Shown here one piece after another: positions 27,395-36,479 of a DNA stretch of 64,000 bases. Source of the DNA: Photobacterium frigidiphilum. GTDB lineage: Bacteria > Pseudomonadota > Gammaproteobacteria > Enterobacterales > Vibrionaceae. Both the position numbers and the translations under genes were made by a program. The stretch's first letter is position 1; each line of letters starts with the position of its first letter. The stretch is taken from NCBI RefSeq assembly GCF_003025615.1, contig NZ_PYMJ01000008.1, positions 62,001 through 126,000 on the forward strand, given 5' to 3'. The notes under the pieces are model-generated. The model saw only the letters and a list, made by a program, of their open reading frames with translations. It was not told where the DNA came from and ran no database searches.

Positions 27395-30232
27395 TTACTT
27401 TTCTATGTGTGCCAAATCCGGTTCACCACAATGGCTCAGAATTTCAGCTCTGGCTTGATCCCTCAGAGCGAGGGCTGCATTCCAGTCAGTCCCTTGTGGA
27501 GTCAGCGGTTTGCCAATCGTCACGCTGATATCTCCCCGTCTGGGAAATAGAGATGTACCACGCAGTTTTGAGCGTGTACCACAAAGGGTGATTGGCACGA
27601 CAGGCAGAGCAGCATCGACCGCAGCTATAAACGCCCCCATATGAAACTCGTGAAGTCCGGGCATTCGATATAAGGTTCCTTCGGGAAAAAAGAACAGGGA
27701 GCGGTTGTCCCTGGCATTGGCCGCTATCCGCCGGGCATCGGTCACACTTTTTTGCATATCAAAACGCTCAACAAATTCGGTATCCAGCCGGGACAGAAAA
27801 ATGCGGGCGAAAGGATTTTTCAATAGCTCCGCCTTGGCAACAAAATTACATTCTGTCGGGGCTGCCAGCGCCATTATCAGCCCATCAAGGTAGCTGGAAT
27901 GGTTAGCAACCAAGATACAGGGGGTATTATCAGGCAGGTTTTCCTTCCCCTTCATCGTTACCCTGGTTCCGGTAAACAAGATCAGTAAGCGAACGCCAAG
28001 CCTGGCAACCGACCAGCACCAGCGTTTATTGGGAACGACCGCAACCAGGCACCAGACACATGGCGCAAGGACGGCCATAACCAGCCACATGTAAGCTGCA
28101 TAACTAAAATCTGAAACTATTCGCCAGTAGCGCCTCAGCTGAGGATTTATTCCTGCCATCATCAAACGAAGCGTCTGCCACCACACGGCACGTTGCCGGG
28201 CATCGAGTTTATTTTGCTCGTAAAGATCTTTGCATGCTGCGCGACGAATTTTGCCGCTGGAGGTTTTAGGTACGGTATGAGGCGGTGCGATCACCACTTC
28301 ATCTGGGGGACTACCCAGCAGATCCAGAGAAAGGTTGTTTACTTCCTGCTGTAGTCGCTGTTGCTGCACTTTGTCTGTTTCACGTGTTTCCGCCAGTACA
28401 ATCAACCGCTCAGTGCCGGAATGGCTGTCATGACTGGCAAATGCCGCGACACAGCCTTTTCGGATCCCCGGGATATTGCACACCGCTTCTTCCAGTTCGT
28501 GGGGATGAATGTTTCGACCAGCACGAATAATAATATCTTTGCTCCGTCCGGTAATAAACAGCTCGCCACCAACCATAAAGGCTCGGTCTCCGGTATCAAG
28601 CCATTCACCATGAAACAACTGTTGCGTCTTTTCCGGATCCCGATAATACCCCTGGGTAGCGGAAGGCCCTTTAAACTCCAGCCCTCCTTCCTCCCGCTCC
28701 GGTAACTCTCTGCCAAATTCGTCAACAATACGGATCTGGTGTCCCGGCAGCGGCTGACCTAAGCCCACTATCTGCATGACATCCGTCTCATCTGCTGCTG
28801 CCGTAATCGCCCGGCCAAAACGCTCCATTGGCTCACGTCTGATACGCTCAATCAGGGGAAGACGCACACTGGTCGGGAAGGTCAGGCCAACAGAGCATTC
28901 TGCCAATCCATAAACTGGTGACATGGTTTCGGGGCGAAAGCCATATTTAGCGAATCGCTCAGTAAAGCGACGTATCGTGCTCGAGCTGACAGGCTCAGCG
29001 CCATTCCATGACAGCCGCCAGGTGCTGAGATCTAATCCCTCAAGCTCGGCATCGTCGATTTTGTTGATACATAACTCATACGCAAAATTGGGTGCCGGTG
29101 ACAAAGTACCGCGATGATGATGTATCGCCCACAGCCAGCGCTGAGGTTTGGACAAAAACAACAAGGGCGACATGATCACTAAGGGGATAGCGTGATACAG
29201 GCTGCCGAACCAGGTACCGATCAACCCCATGTCGTGGTATACCGGCAGCCAGCTGACAAAAACATCGGTCGAATCGGCGCACACGACTCTGCCCATAATC
29301 CGCACGTTAGCAAGCAGGTTGGCATGCGTCAAAGCTACTCCTTTGGGGTTTCCGGTACTGCCAGATGTATACTGTAAAAAAGCAATATCCGAACTCTGAG
29401 CATCACGCATAGAGAGCGGTCCGGAGGCGGCTTGCCTTAGCTCAGGAACAGTGACCACGGCTTGAATAGAAGGCACCTGAAGCCGAAGCAATTGCGAGAG
29501 CGGCTTGGCTTCCGGGACAGTGATCAGAATACGCACCTGAGAGTTTTGCAGAATACGGGCATGGCGCTTTAAGTGATCTTCTATCTGTGAAGGCCGTGCC
29601 GGGGGGTAGATAGGAACTGGAATGGCTCTGGCAAACAGTATCCCGAAAAAACTGTAAAAATAGTCATTGCTGGTCGGCAGCATAATGGCAATGCACTGAC
29701 CGGGTTCAACATCTTGCTTCACCAGCCCGGATGCAATCCGCAATGCTTCATCCCGCAATGCCCGGTAGCTGATCTCTGTTACCTGATCGGCATTCTGATA
29801 AACATAAAGGTGCGGACGGTCAGGATGCTCTTTCACATGCCAGTCAAGGACTTGCTGCAGGGTATCCATCTGTTCAGGCGCGGATTCGACGGCCCCGAGC
29901 TTAATCTGCCTGATAATTTGTTCAGACACTAAAGCTGTGTCCTGACTCTCTGCGTGAAGCAGTTCCCGTAACAAATCCCGTGGTGTTTCTATCACTGCCA
30001 GCGTTTGATCGGGCAGGTTTACCTTAAACTGCTGTTCTATACGTTGGATCAACTCGGCACGGGCAAGGCTGTCAAACCCCAGATCACGGTCAAAATCACA
30101 ATCGAGCTGAATCGGCTCAGGGGACTCCTGCCCTTGCCGCAGTTCTTTAACTAGTTCTTTAATGACATTCAGTACTGATTGCGCTGTTTGCTCTGGCTCA
30201 CGACCTAGCGGACTTTCGGAATCGACCGGCAT
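27395..30232 (-). CDS. ACP / acyl-AMP ligase / PlsC acyltransferase fusion protein
   Basis: 945-residue three-module protein. Residues 15-90 form an acyl carrier domain (LGFDSLARAEL, where Ser takes phosphopantetheine). Residues 110-680 form an acyl-adenylate ligase of the fatty-acyl-AMP ligase type (LQYTSGSTGNPKGVALTH, YGLAECSVGL, GDRAFMVGGELFITGRSKD). After two membrane segments (about 705-740) comes a PlsC-type acyltransferase (NHSSYLDG, the HxxxxD motif, and FFPEGTLYRMPG). The likely job is to activate a fatty acid, load it on the own carrier domain and pass it to a lipid acceptor in the inner membrane (inference from module order). Hand counts give 55-62% GC, well above neighbours, which suggests transfer. 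No partner gene lies in the same direction. Confidence 0.85.
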   Translation of the reverse strand: MPVDSESPLGREPEQTAQSVLNVIKELVKELRQGQESPEPIQLDCDFDRDLGFDSLARAELIQRIEQQFKVNLPDQTLAVIETPRDLLRELLHAESQDTALVSEQIIRQIKLGAVESAPEQMDTLQQVLDWHVKEHPDRPHLYVYQNADQVTEISYRALRDEALRIASGLVKQDVEPGQCIAIMLPTSNDYFYSFFGILFARAIPVPIYPPARPSQIEDHLKRHARILQNSQVRILITVPEAKPLSQLLRLQVPSIQAVVTVPELRQAASGPLSMRDAQSSDIAFLQYTSGSTGNPKGVALTHANLLANVRIMGRVVCADSTDVFVSWLPVYHDMGLIGTWFGSLYHAIPLVIMSPLLFLSKPQRWLWAIHHHRGTLSPAPNFAYELCINKIDDAELEGLDLSTWRLSWNGAEPVSSSTIRRFTERFAKYGFRPETMSPVYGLAECSVGLTFPTSVRLPLIERIRREPMERFGRAITAAADETDVMQIVGLGQPLPGHQIRIVDEFGRELPEREEGGLEFKGPSATQGYYRDPEKTQQLFHGEWLDTGDRAFMVGGELFITGRSKDIIIRAGRNIHPHELEEAVCNIPGIRKGCVAAFASHDSHSGTERLIVLAETRETDKVQQQRLQQEVNNLSLDLLGSPPDEVVIAPPHTVPKTSSGKIRRAACKDLYEQNKLDARQRAVWWQTLRLMMAGINPQLRRYWRIVSDFSYAAYMWLVMAVLAPCVWCLVAVVPNKRWCWSVARLGVRLLILFTGTRVTMKGKENLPDNTPCILVANHSSYLDGLIMALAAPTECNFVAKAELLKNPFARIFLSRLDTEFVERFDMQKSVTDARRIAANARDNRSLFFFPEGTLYRMPGLHEFHMGAFIAAVDAALPVVPITLCGTRSKLRGTSLFPRRGDISVTIGKPLTPQGTDWNAALALRDQARAEILSHCGEPDLAHIEK

Positions 30233-30294
30233 AGCACGTATCCTTACAGCTGTGGCTGACTGTTATTACAAGTATGTTCAAAGTGTAGCTAAAT

Positions 30295-30483
30295 TCAGCA
30301 ACTTGTGACTGCGTTCAGGCACTCGTCAATGTTGTCTAAAATGAGGAGGTCTGTGGCTTTATTGAACTCAAGATTCAGCATCATCTCGATGCCAGCCAGC
30401 AGCTCGCTGGGCTTCATCAAACCAACCCTGCTGTACCATGAAGCGAAGCTTGTCCGGATGAACTCATCCAATAAGGTTTTCAA
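30295..30483 (-). CDS. Doubtful small ORF (62 aa), possible gene remnant
   Basis: TTG-started frame upstream of the ligase fusion, reading MKTLLDEFIRTSFASWYSRV and ending NIDECLNAVTSC. It is mostly soluble with no recognised family. It shares the higher GC of the fusion gene, so it may be part of the same transferred piece. Another minus-strand frame over the same bases also reads protein-like, so a frameshifted remnant is possible. Confidence 0.25.
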   Translation of the reverse strand: MKTLLDEFIRTSFASWYSRVGLMKPSELLAGIEMMLNLEFNKATDLLILDNIDECLNAVTSC

Positions 30484-30589
30484 CAGAGGTGATTTTTAGT
30501 TCTAGATAGGCAAATACATCCTGCAGACTATATACGCTATGATGCTTCCAGGCCGGCTCATTATGAGAAATACGGTTTAAGGGGTAAAT

Positions 30590-30624
30590 TTGGTATGGGT
30601 TATTACCAACACAACCCATACCAA
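30590..30624. terminator. Perfect 12-bp hairpin downstream of the exonuclease gene
   Basis: TTGGTATGGGTT pairs exactly with AACCCATACCAA around an 11-base loop, 8 bp past the stop of the minus-strand exonuclease. There is no long T run, so termination may be partial or it may stabilise the mRNA end. Confidence 0.6.
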
Positions 30625-30631
30625 AGCATGA

Positions 30632-31192
30632 TCACTTATGCTTTTCTTGAGTATCACTATCGCAAAAAAGCGTTCTTGTTAAACGAGCTAGGTTATACGC
30701 ATCAACATAACCTGAATGCTGTCGACCTTCCCACTCAAGACCTGCGATTTCCATAGCAGCACGTTGACCGCAACGCTTCTTTTTCACGTGACGCTGTAAC
30801 CGAAAAATCATCGCTAAATTTATGTACTCAGTAAAAGGGACTTTTAAACCTTTCGCTGCACACTCAGCATGTAAAATACGATCGTCGTGTCCCCATGCCC
30901 CATAAATTTTATGTTTACCACCAAATTTAGACTCGATAGAGCGTAAGATTTCAGCTAAAGGCTTACCATTTTTATGAATAACCTGCGGTTTAATACCAGT
31001 TAACTCGGTACAAAACTCAGAGATTTCATCATGCTCAGGTTTTACATAATGTTGAGTTCGTCGCACGATCTCACCAGTATCTAAATCCAATTCCGCTAAC
31101 CCAATTTCAATGATTTCACCGGTTTTTGGATCCCGGCCATCATTCCAACAACACATTTCGAGGTCAAAACAGACAATACGATTAAAATTCAT
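30632..31192 (-). CDS. DEDD-family 3'-5' exonuclease
   Basis: 186-residue exonuclease of the DnaQ-like DEDD superfamily (KapD/ERI-1-like branch). Acidic active-site residues appear in CFDLEMCCW (Asp, Glu), in WGHDDRILH, and in HSGYVDAYNLARL (His/Asp of the DEDDh type). LTGIKPQVI follows the second motif. Start: the frame reaches 31237, but ATG 31192 is chosen because GGAAAAGTA lies just upstream and the protein then begins MNFNRIVCFDLE, as usual for the family. The role is likely trimming of RNA or DNA 3' ends; the target is unknown. It is divergent from nothing close and transcribed alone. Confidence 0.88.
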   Translation of the reverse strand: MNFNRIVCFDLEMCCWNDGRDPKTGEIIEIGLAELDLDTGEIVRRTQHYVKPEHDEISEFCTELTGIKPQVIHKNGKPLAEILRSIESKFGGKHKIYGAWGHDDRILHAECAAKGLKVPFTEYINLAMIFRLQRHVKKKRCGQRAAMEIAGLEWEGRQHSGYVDAYNLARLTRTLFCDSDTQEKHK

Positions 31193-31278
31193 TACTTTTC
31201 CGAGCACAACGCTAAAACTGGGCAGGAAGGATACCATTTAGAGCGCTGTTCGCCAAAGCGAGTGAATAGAAAAAACAG

Positions 31279-32130
31279 TCAGCCCAAAGAATGACTAGGG
31301 TGAGTAATAGCGACTCTCAATGCTTCCCGCTTTGTTTTATGAAAAGGATCGTTTGCATAGCGCCGATGATAGATCATATATAACTTCACTGGTTTTATCG
31401 CAAAAGGATATTTATGAATTCGAAGGTTTAGTTTAGGAGCCAATTTTTCTGCAATTGAGCGAGGAGAAGAAGCAATATAATCGCTTTCAGAAGATAAGAT
31501 TAACATACTAGATAATGAGCCAGTTTCAATTTTCACTTTACGCGGTTCAACGGGTTTTTCAGATAGGTTATTAATAGTATTTGTGTTGTTTCGAGTGATT
31601 TTTACTGCTATGTGCTCTTCTGCAAAATATTCTTCTAGCGTAATTTGAGATTGAATTCTAGGGTGATCTAACCTTGTTAAACATGTAGGTTCTTCTTGAT
31701 GAAACTCTTCCACAATAAGTGAATGTTGCTTGCTAGACATTACATCGATAACTAAATCGACTTTTTGAGTGAAGAGATCATCAAAGATAGCTTTTTCTTC
31801 CAATGGTGTTTCACTTAGCTTTATATTTTCCACATGACAAACTAGATGCAATACCACTTCGCTGCAATAGACATTAAGGTACTCTTGCTGTTGACCAATC
31901 GTTTCTAATACCGTTATCGGGGATTCAATTTTGTTTGCCAACGCGACAGCAGCACCAGTCGGAGAGATACCTCGTCCCTCTCTAACAAATAGAGGTTTAC
32001 CTATTACACTTTCTAATCTTTTTAGCGCAGCACTCACTGCTGGCTGTGATACATCTAACTCTTCTGCTGCGATAGTAATTGAAATGTGCTTATAGACAGC
32101 CAAAAATGTTGTTAGTAAATTTAGATCCAT
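31279..32130 (-). CDS. LysR family transcriptional regulator, divergent from the haemolysin gene
   Basis: 283-residue LysR-type regulator. The N-terminal winged helix is classical ([21 protein letters not shown], recognition helix around [24 protein letters not shown]). The effector domain is less conserved. Start: ATG 32130 is preceded by AGGTGAAC; the GTG at 32136 is an alternative. It is transcribed away from the hlyA-like gene across a 700-bp AT-rich gap, the layout in which LysR proteins often control the divergent gene, but no T-N11-A operator was identified. Control of the haemolysin is inference from position. Confidence 0.88.
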   Translation of the reverse strand: MDLNLLTTFLAVYKHISITIAAEELDVSQPAVSAALKRLESVIGKPLFVREGRGISPTGAAVALANKIESPITVLETIGQQQEYLNVYCSEVVLHLVCHVENIKLSETPLEEKAIFDDLFTQKVDLVIDVMSSKQHSLIVEEFHQEEPTCLTRLDHPRIQSQITLEEYFAEEHIAVKITRNNTNTINNLSEKPVEPRKVKIETGSLSSMLILSSESDYIASSPRSIAEKLAPKLNLRIHKYPFAIKPVKLYMIYHRRYANDPFHKTKREALRVAITHPSHSLG

Positions 32131-32136
32131 GTTCAC

Positions 32137-32839
32137 CTACATCTCTGCGTGGTTAATACCAATTAGCGAGGCTATGTTGATGTCATTTTTCAAACCTTTT
32201 TCGATATTAATTGCCATTGCCTCAATCAGATTTTATTTAATTACAGTTGGCATTAAATTTTTTGTGACTTTGACTAGTTTAGTCCTTATTTGATTCAACG
32301 ATTAGATTTGTTCCACTAGCCTATATTCTAGTAATAAATACTCAAATTCCTTACCGACAAGCCCGCGATATCTAAAATAAACTCTAATTTATAAAGTAAA
32401 ATAATTTCTTGAGTGTTCAATCTCATTATTTTCAATAGAGCTGATTTAGGTTTTTAATTTCTAGTATTAATTGGAAGCAGTTTTGCACCGATACATGCAA
32501 AATATTGCTAAATATTCTTTTTTAGGCATTATTTGTATGGTTATGCAGACATCACATACTATAGGTATTCCTTAAGGGCATACATATTGGCTAAATCAAA
32601 CAGGCTACTTGCTTGTCTATCTGGCTGAAATCATTGTTCATATCTTTAATTTAAATATTTGGGGTAGATTAATGTTCCAATTCATCGGCTAGGTGAATTG
32701 AATCTTTGATTTTGACCAAGATTCTTCTATTAACACTCTCGTTTCTATTGTTAATAGAATTTTGAATGAAGCTTTGTATCTCAAAATAACTGAAATGCAT
32801 TTAAGCATTCCATTAAACGATATAGCTAGGAAAACAATT
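32137..32839. promoter_or_regulatory. Long AT-rich region upstream of the haemolysin gene
   Basis: About 700 bases between the LysR start and the chosen hlyA start, with no convincing gene. It contains a small inverted repeat, TTTTGCA at 32481 and TGCAAAA at 32496, that could be an operator. Strong AT bias suggests H-NS-type silencing (inference). Confidence 0.45.
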
Positions 32840-34675
32840 ATGATAAGAAAAACCAATATTATAACGCTTGCTATACTAGCGTTAATGACAACTACAACGG
32901 CTAGTGCAGTAGAAATCAATGAGCCCGCAGGCTCTGCCATTAATATGCTAAGTAGCCTGCAAGATGTCAGCGCAGTAAATTACATTAACGCTGAATACTT
33001 GCTCGAGAATGATGCTATTCCACCTTCATTAACCGAGATAAAGACGCAAGTTTTGAATGAGGAAAAACGCTATTTTATAGACTTTAGTAATATTGATAAT
33101 GAAGAAGATAAAAATAGTGTAAAAGATAAAATACGTCAAAGTATCGGGGTCTTTTTATCTGGTGATATGATCATCATTAGCCCATATAAAGGCGAGTTGA
33201 TGTTTTCTCAGCTTGACGGAGTAGATGATCCAAATATCACTCTGTTAGAAGCTAAGCCCAAGCGATCATCACGAACAAAACGCAGTGCACCTTTACTTTC
33301 AAATCAAGATAACACTATTCCAAATGTGGCTTTTTACCTCAATGCCAGACGTCAAATCTCTGATCAAGAGTGCAACCTGACATGGAATACATTTGATGGT
33401 CCGGAACAAAGTTATCGTAGTTGTAAAAATGCCAATATTTCTCTGATTTATAAAGTAAACCTTCAACGTTCGCTGCGATTCGGGACTCAAGGTTCTGCAA
33501 CACCAGATGCCAAAATTGTTCGAATTGGTATCGATGATTCAACTCAAGGGACAGGTATTCAGCTAAACGATAAGCTTGCACCTCGATATTTAGTAACTCG
33601 CGGTATTCCATGGCCAGAAGGTGGGAATGAAGCGGAATTTGTTACGACAGCTATAGCAAGAAATTATGAGTTTAATTTCGACGCCTCTAATAATAAAGCA
33701 AATATATTAAGAACAGTACCGACCTCAAACCTCAATGCAAATTACAGCCAAAAAGAAGTATCAACATTTAATTTTGGTATTAGCGGTGGTGTTGAGGTTA
33801 ACAAAGATGGCCCTAAAGCTAAGTTAGATGCCAATGCGAGTTGGAGTGAATCTAAATGGTTGTCATTCGATACACGCGATTATCGGGTTGAACGAAGTTC
33901 TAAAGGTGCAAAACATGTTGCATTTAAATGGGCAAGGCAACAATACCCAACTGCTGAGTCTATCAGAAACGTGAAAACTCACGGTATTTCAGCTCGTTTG
34001 AGGATACCAGCAGACCTAAGTCGTATTAATCCAATTGGTTACGCAAGTTTTACACCTAAAATGGAGGTGATCTACAAAGCATCACCAACGGAAACAGGGA
34101 CAACAACCTTATCCGTAGATTCTGCTGTTGATATTACTGGCTTTAGATATCGTTCAAGTGTGACTGGTTTCTTTGGTGTCCGCACTTATTACTCTAAAGA
34201 CAGTGATAACCAAGTTAAACGTATCAGCAAGAAAGTGAGCTTTGTGGTTGATTGGGATCACCCTGTATTTACTGGTGGTCGTCCGGTCAACTTACAGCTG
34301 GCAAGCTTTAATAACAAATGTATAGCGGGTGATTACCAACAAAACCTAGTAACCAAAACGTGTGATGAAGACAATTTCCAGCAAGCTTTCATTTATAACA
34401 AATTAGGACAGTTTGTTAGCGCACAAAATACTAAGCTATGTTTAGACGGTGAAAACCTGAATCAACTTCAAGCTTGTGGTTTAAATCTATCTCAACGTTG
34501 GCAATGGAAAGAAGGAACGAATCAACTTAACAACTTGTTTACTAAGGAATACTTAGGACACAATAAAGTAACTGGTGAGCTGGAACTTGTTGCAGACCAG
34601 AGCAGTAGTATCAGTATCGATCTGTATTCTTCTTACGTTAATGTATTTAAACAATCATCAGTACAAAAGAACTAA
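32840..34675 (+). CDS. hlyA: Secreted pore-forming haemolysin (HlyA / phobalysin type)
   Basis: 611-aa beta-pore toxin of the Vibrio cholerae cytolysin family. Order: signal peptide (IRKTNIITLAILALM, cleavage near ASA), a prodomain to about residue 147, a dibasic processing site (SSRTKRSAPL), a leukocidin-like cytolysin domain (about 150-475, with WSESKWLSFDTRDYRVER and FVVDWDHPVFTGGRP at its end), then a ricin-type beta-trefoil lectin (about 480-605, with QRWQWKEG). The beta-prism domain that ends the 741-aa V. cholerae protein is absent, as in Photobacterium phobalysins. Start: ATG 32840 has TAGGAAAA upstream and begins at the signal peptide; the frame runs back to 32762. It should lyse host cells after export; no dedicated secretion or chaperone gene lies next to it. 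Confidence 0.9.
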   Translation: MIRKTNIITLAILALMTTTTASAVEINEPAGSAINMLSSLQDVSAVNYINAEYLLENDAIPPSLTEIKTQVLNEEKRYFIDFSNIDNEEDKNSVKDKIRQSIGVFLSGDMIIISPYKGELMFSQLDGVDDPNITLLEAKPKRSSRTKRSAPLLSNQDNTIPNVAFYLNARRQISDQECNLTWNTFDGPEQSYRSCKNANISLIYKVNLQRSLRFGTQGSATPDAKIVRIGIDDSTQGTGIQLNDKLAPRYLVTRGIPWPEGGNEAEFVTTAIARNYEFNFDASNNKANILRTVPTSNLNANYSQKEVSTFNFGISGGVEVNKDGPKAKLDANASWSESKWLSFDTRDYRVERSSKGAKHVAFKWARQQYPTAESIRNVKTHGISARLRIPADLSRINPIGYASFTPKMEVIYKASPTETGTTTLSVDSAVDITGFRYRSSVTGFFGVRTYYSKDSDNQVKRISKKVSFVVDWDHPVFTGGRPVNLQLASFNNKCIAGDYQQNLVTKTCDEDNFQQAFIYNKLGQFVSAQNTKLCLDGENLNQLQACGLNLSQRWQWKEGTNQLNNLFTKEYLGHNKVTGELELVADQSSSISIDLYSSYVNVFKQSSVQKN

Positions 34676-34677
34676 TT

Positions 34678-34712
34678 ACTTATACCTATCTGGATAAGTA
34701 ATGGGTTGAACA
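34678..34712. repeat. Possible decayed copy of the palindromic repeat
   Basis: TATACCTATCTGGATAAGTAATGGG resembles the left arm of the elements at 23466 and 49744, but the right arm is missing. Confidence 0.35.
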
Positions 34713-34752
34713 TAGGCAGTAACTAACAACCTGTTAGTTTTACTGTTCATCA

Positions 34753-34784
34753 AGGCATAGACAGGTATCTTCCTGTCTATGCCT
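34753..34784. terminator. Perfect 13-bp hairpin between convergent genes
   Basis: AGGCATAGACAGG pairs exactly with CCTGTCTATGCCT around a 6-base loop, 78 bp after hlyA and 80 bp after the opposing small gene. T runs are weak on both sides. Confidence 0.65.
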
Positions 34785-34864
34785 CCTTACAAACCACTCA
34801 AAGCCCGTTTAAAAAAGTGGTGACTGAATAAGTTGAAGAATACTTATCAGCCATTAACTTAGAT

Positions 34865-35053
34865 TTAATCGTTGCTTAAGGTTACTAGCAAATCATATTT
34901 CTGTTTTACAAATAATGATAAATCATCACTGTTAGATGCTAAGGCATCTACTTGCATCTGACCCGTTCTAATCATTAAACGTTCGTAAGGTTGGTGAATA
35001 TCAGTCATAGACACGACTAATGTGCACAATAAAACGATTGCTAAATACTTCAT
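34865..35053 (-). CDS. Small exported or anchored protein (62 aa)
   Basis: A hydrophobic N-terminus (MKYLAIVLLCTLVVSM) looks like a signal peptide or single anchor. It is followed by about 45 soluble residues (VDALASNSDDLSLFVKQK). Its start codon overlaps the stop of the DUF3179 gene by 4 bp (ATGA), which makes a coupled two-gene operon likely and supports that it is real. No family is recognised. Confidence 0.6.
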   Translation of the reverse strand: MKYLAIVLLCTLVVSMTDIHQPYERLMIRTGQMQVDALASNSDDLSLFVKQKYDLLVTLSND

Positions 35054-36126
35054 TTGAGTACCTCTGTATTAGGGAAGAACTGGGCCCAAATACCAAAATG
35101 CACACCGTTATGAGTCGCTACTTGTTCGCCCATTGTGTTTACAAGTTTTATCACATCACCATCGGTAGAAATCTGCAGAACATCATCATTTAGTTCAAAG
35201 ACAAAGCCGTCATTCGCACGAGCAAAATCAGGGTCGATAGCAATTTGTTGTGTACCATTATCGTATCCTAGAATCTCTGATTTAGGGTTAAGACGTGAAT
35301 CAGCAAGGTTCAACGTGTCGAACATGAAATCTGGGTTATCAATGTCACGCTGCTCCTGTAACGGTTTCTCGAATAGACCTAACAAAATGCTATCAATCAA
35401 ACGTTCCATACCATAGATGTATACCTTCGCATCAGGGTACATCGTTTTCGCTTTTTCCCAATCCATTTGAGTATTGGGATGAACCGTGGTCGTGTGATCG
35501 GTAAACTCTGACTGCATGGTAATCTGCTGGATAGCCGTACCATTATTTACATCTTTAAAAATAAGATTGTTATGCGCTTGGCCTAATACCTGCAAATCAG
35601 AAGTACCAAGCCCATAGTCAGTTTCAACGACCATTGGGAGATTAGAAAGACCACAGTAAGTAATCGCATAACCTGTTCCTTCCGATTCCCAACCTGCTAC
35701 ATGAGGCACTTGAAGGTGGTAACGAGGAAAGATTCGAATTTCACCATTAATCTCCGTTACATATACTCGTGAATCTTCCTCAGGAATAAACATGTTCGCA
35801 TCCTCCACAGAGTAATATTTAGCGTTTAATTGCTCTGTCGGGAATGCGGTAGGCATAGCGTAAGACTGTGCCCAAAAAGTCACACCGATACCAATAGACG
35901 CTAAACACATCCATAGTGAATTCCAGAACTTTCCACGAATGTTCGCAATCCAAAGAATAATTAATGCAACAATTTGTCCAGCCCAAAATAAAGGCATATA
36001 GCGGAAGTAGCCCAATAACCAGTCTCTTGGCACACCTATAACTTGGCCGGGTTCTGTCATTAGTACAACACATGAAATAGCAAATACCGCGAGTGTTAAT
36101 GCATACAAATTAAATATAGTTTTCAT
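35050..36126 (-). CDS. DUF3179 domain membrane protein
   Basis: 358-residue protein. Three hydrophobic helices in the first 100 residues (near 5-25, 48-63 and 72-90) anchor it. The rest should be periplasmic and fits DUF3179: IRIFPRYHLQVPHVAGWE, then YAITYCGLSNLPMVV with a conserved Cys, and HFGIWAQFFPNTEVL at the end. The function of DUF3179 proteins is not established. It overlaps a small downstream gene by 4 bp and is divergent from an AraC regulator. Nearness to the toxin gene (convergent) does not by itself show a shared role. Confidence 0.75.
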   Translation of the reverse strand: MKTIFNLYALTLAVFAISCVVLMTEPGQVIGVPRDWLLGYFRYMPLFWAGQIVALIILWIANIRGKFWNSLWMCLASIGIGVTFWAQSYAMPTAFPTEQLNAKYYSVEDANMFIPEEDSRVYVTEINGEIRIFPRYHLQVPHVAGWESEGTGYAITYCGLSNLPMVVETDYGLGTSDLQVLGQAHNNLIFKDVNNGTAIQQITMQSEFTDHTTTVHPNTQMDWEKAKTMYPDAKVYIYGMERLIDSILLGLFEKPLQEQRDIDNPDFMFDTLNLADSRLNPKSEILGYDNGTQQIAIDPDFARANDGFVFELNDDVLQISTDGDVIKLVNTMGEQVATHNGVHFGIWAQFFPNTEVLK

Positions 36127-36479
36127 ATCAATATCCTAAGAGTGCCTACTTGTAACCCGTCCGCGTTAAACAAGCCCTGAAGAGTGAGTAGCTCACTACG
36201 ATTTTTCAGTACGGTAAGTGGAAGCGTCTTTGTTGTTTGTATTAAAACACTGGGTGGCAGCGGAATACATAAGGCTATCGATGGTTGATATATAAACCGT
36301 AGTTATGTTTTCACAACACTAAAACTCGTTAGATAATGTAATTTAACCTTCACTTCAGCAGCCAACCCAAGTGAAAATTTCCCATCATCTATTCATTTCC
36401 CCTTTAAGTTGCTATGAATGCTTAAGAGGATTATGTTAGTTGAAATCTATATACCTCTTTATTAATAAGGCTATGTTTG
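36127..36479. promoter_or_regulatory. Divergent promoter region between the DUF3179 gene and the AraC regulator
   Basis: About 350 bases without a gene. It is AT-rich next to the AraC start. No operator or clear promoter boxes were recognised. Confidence 0.4.
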
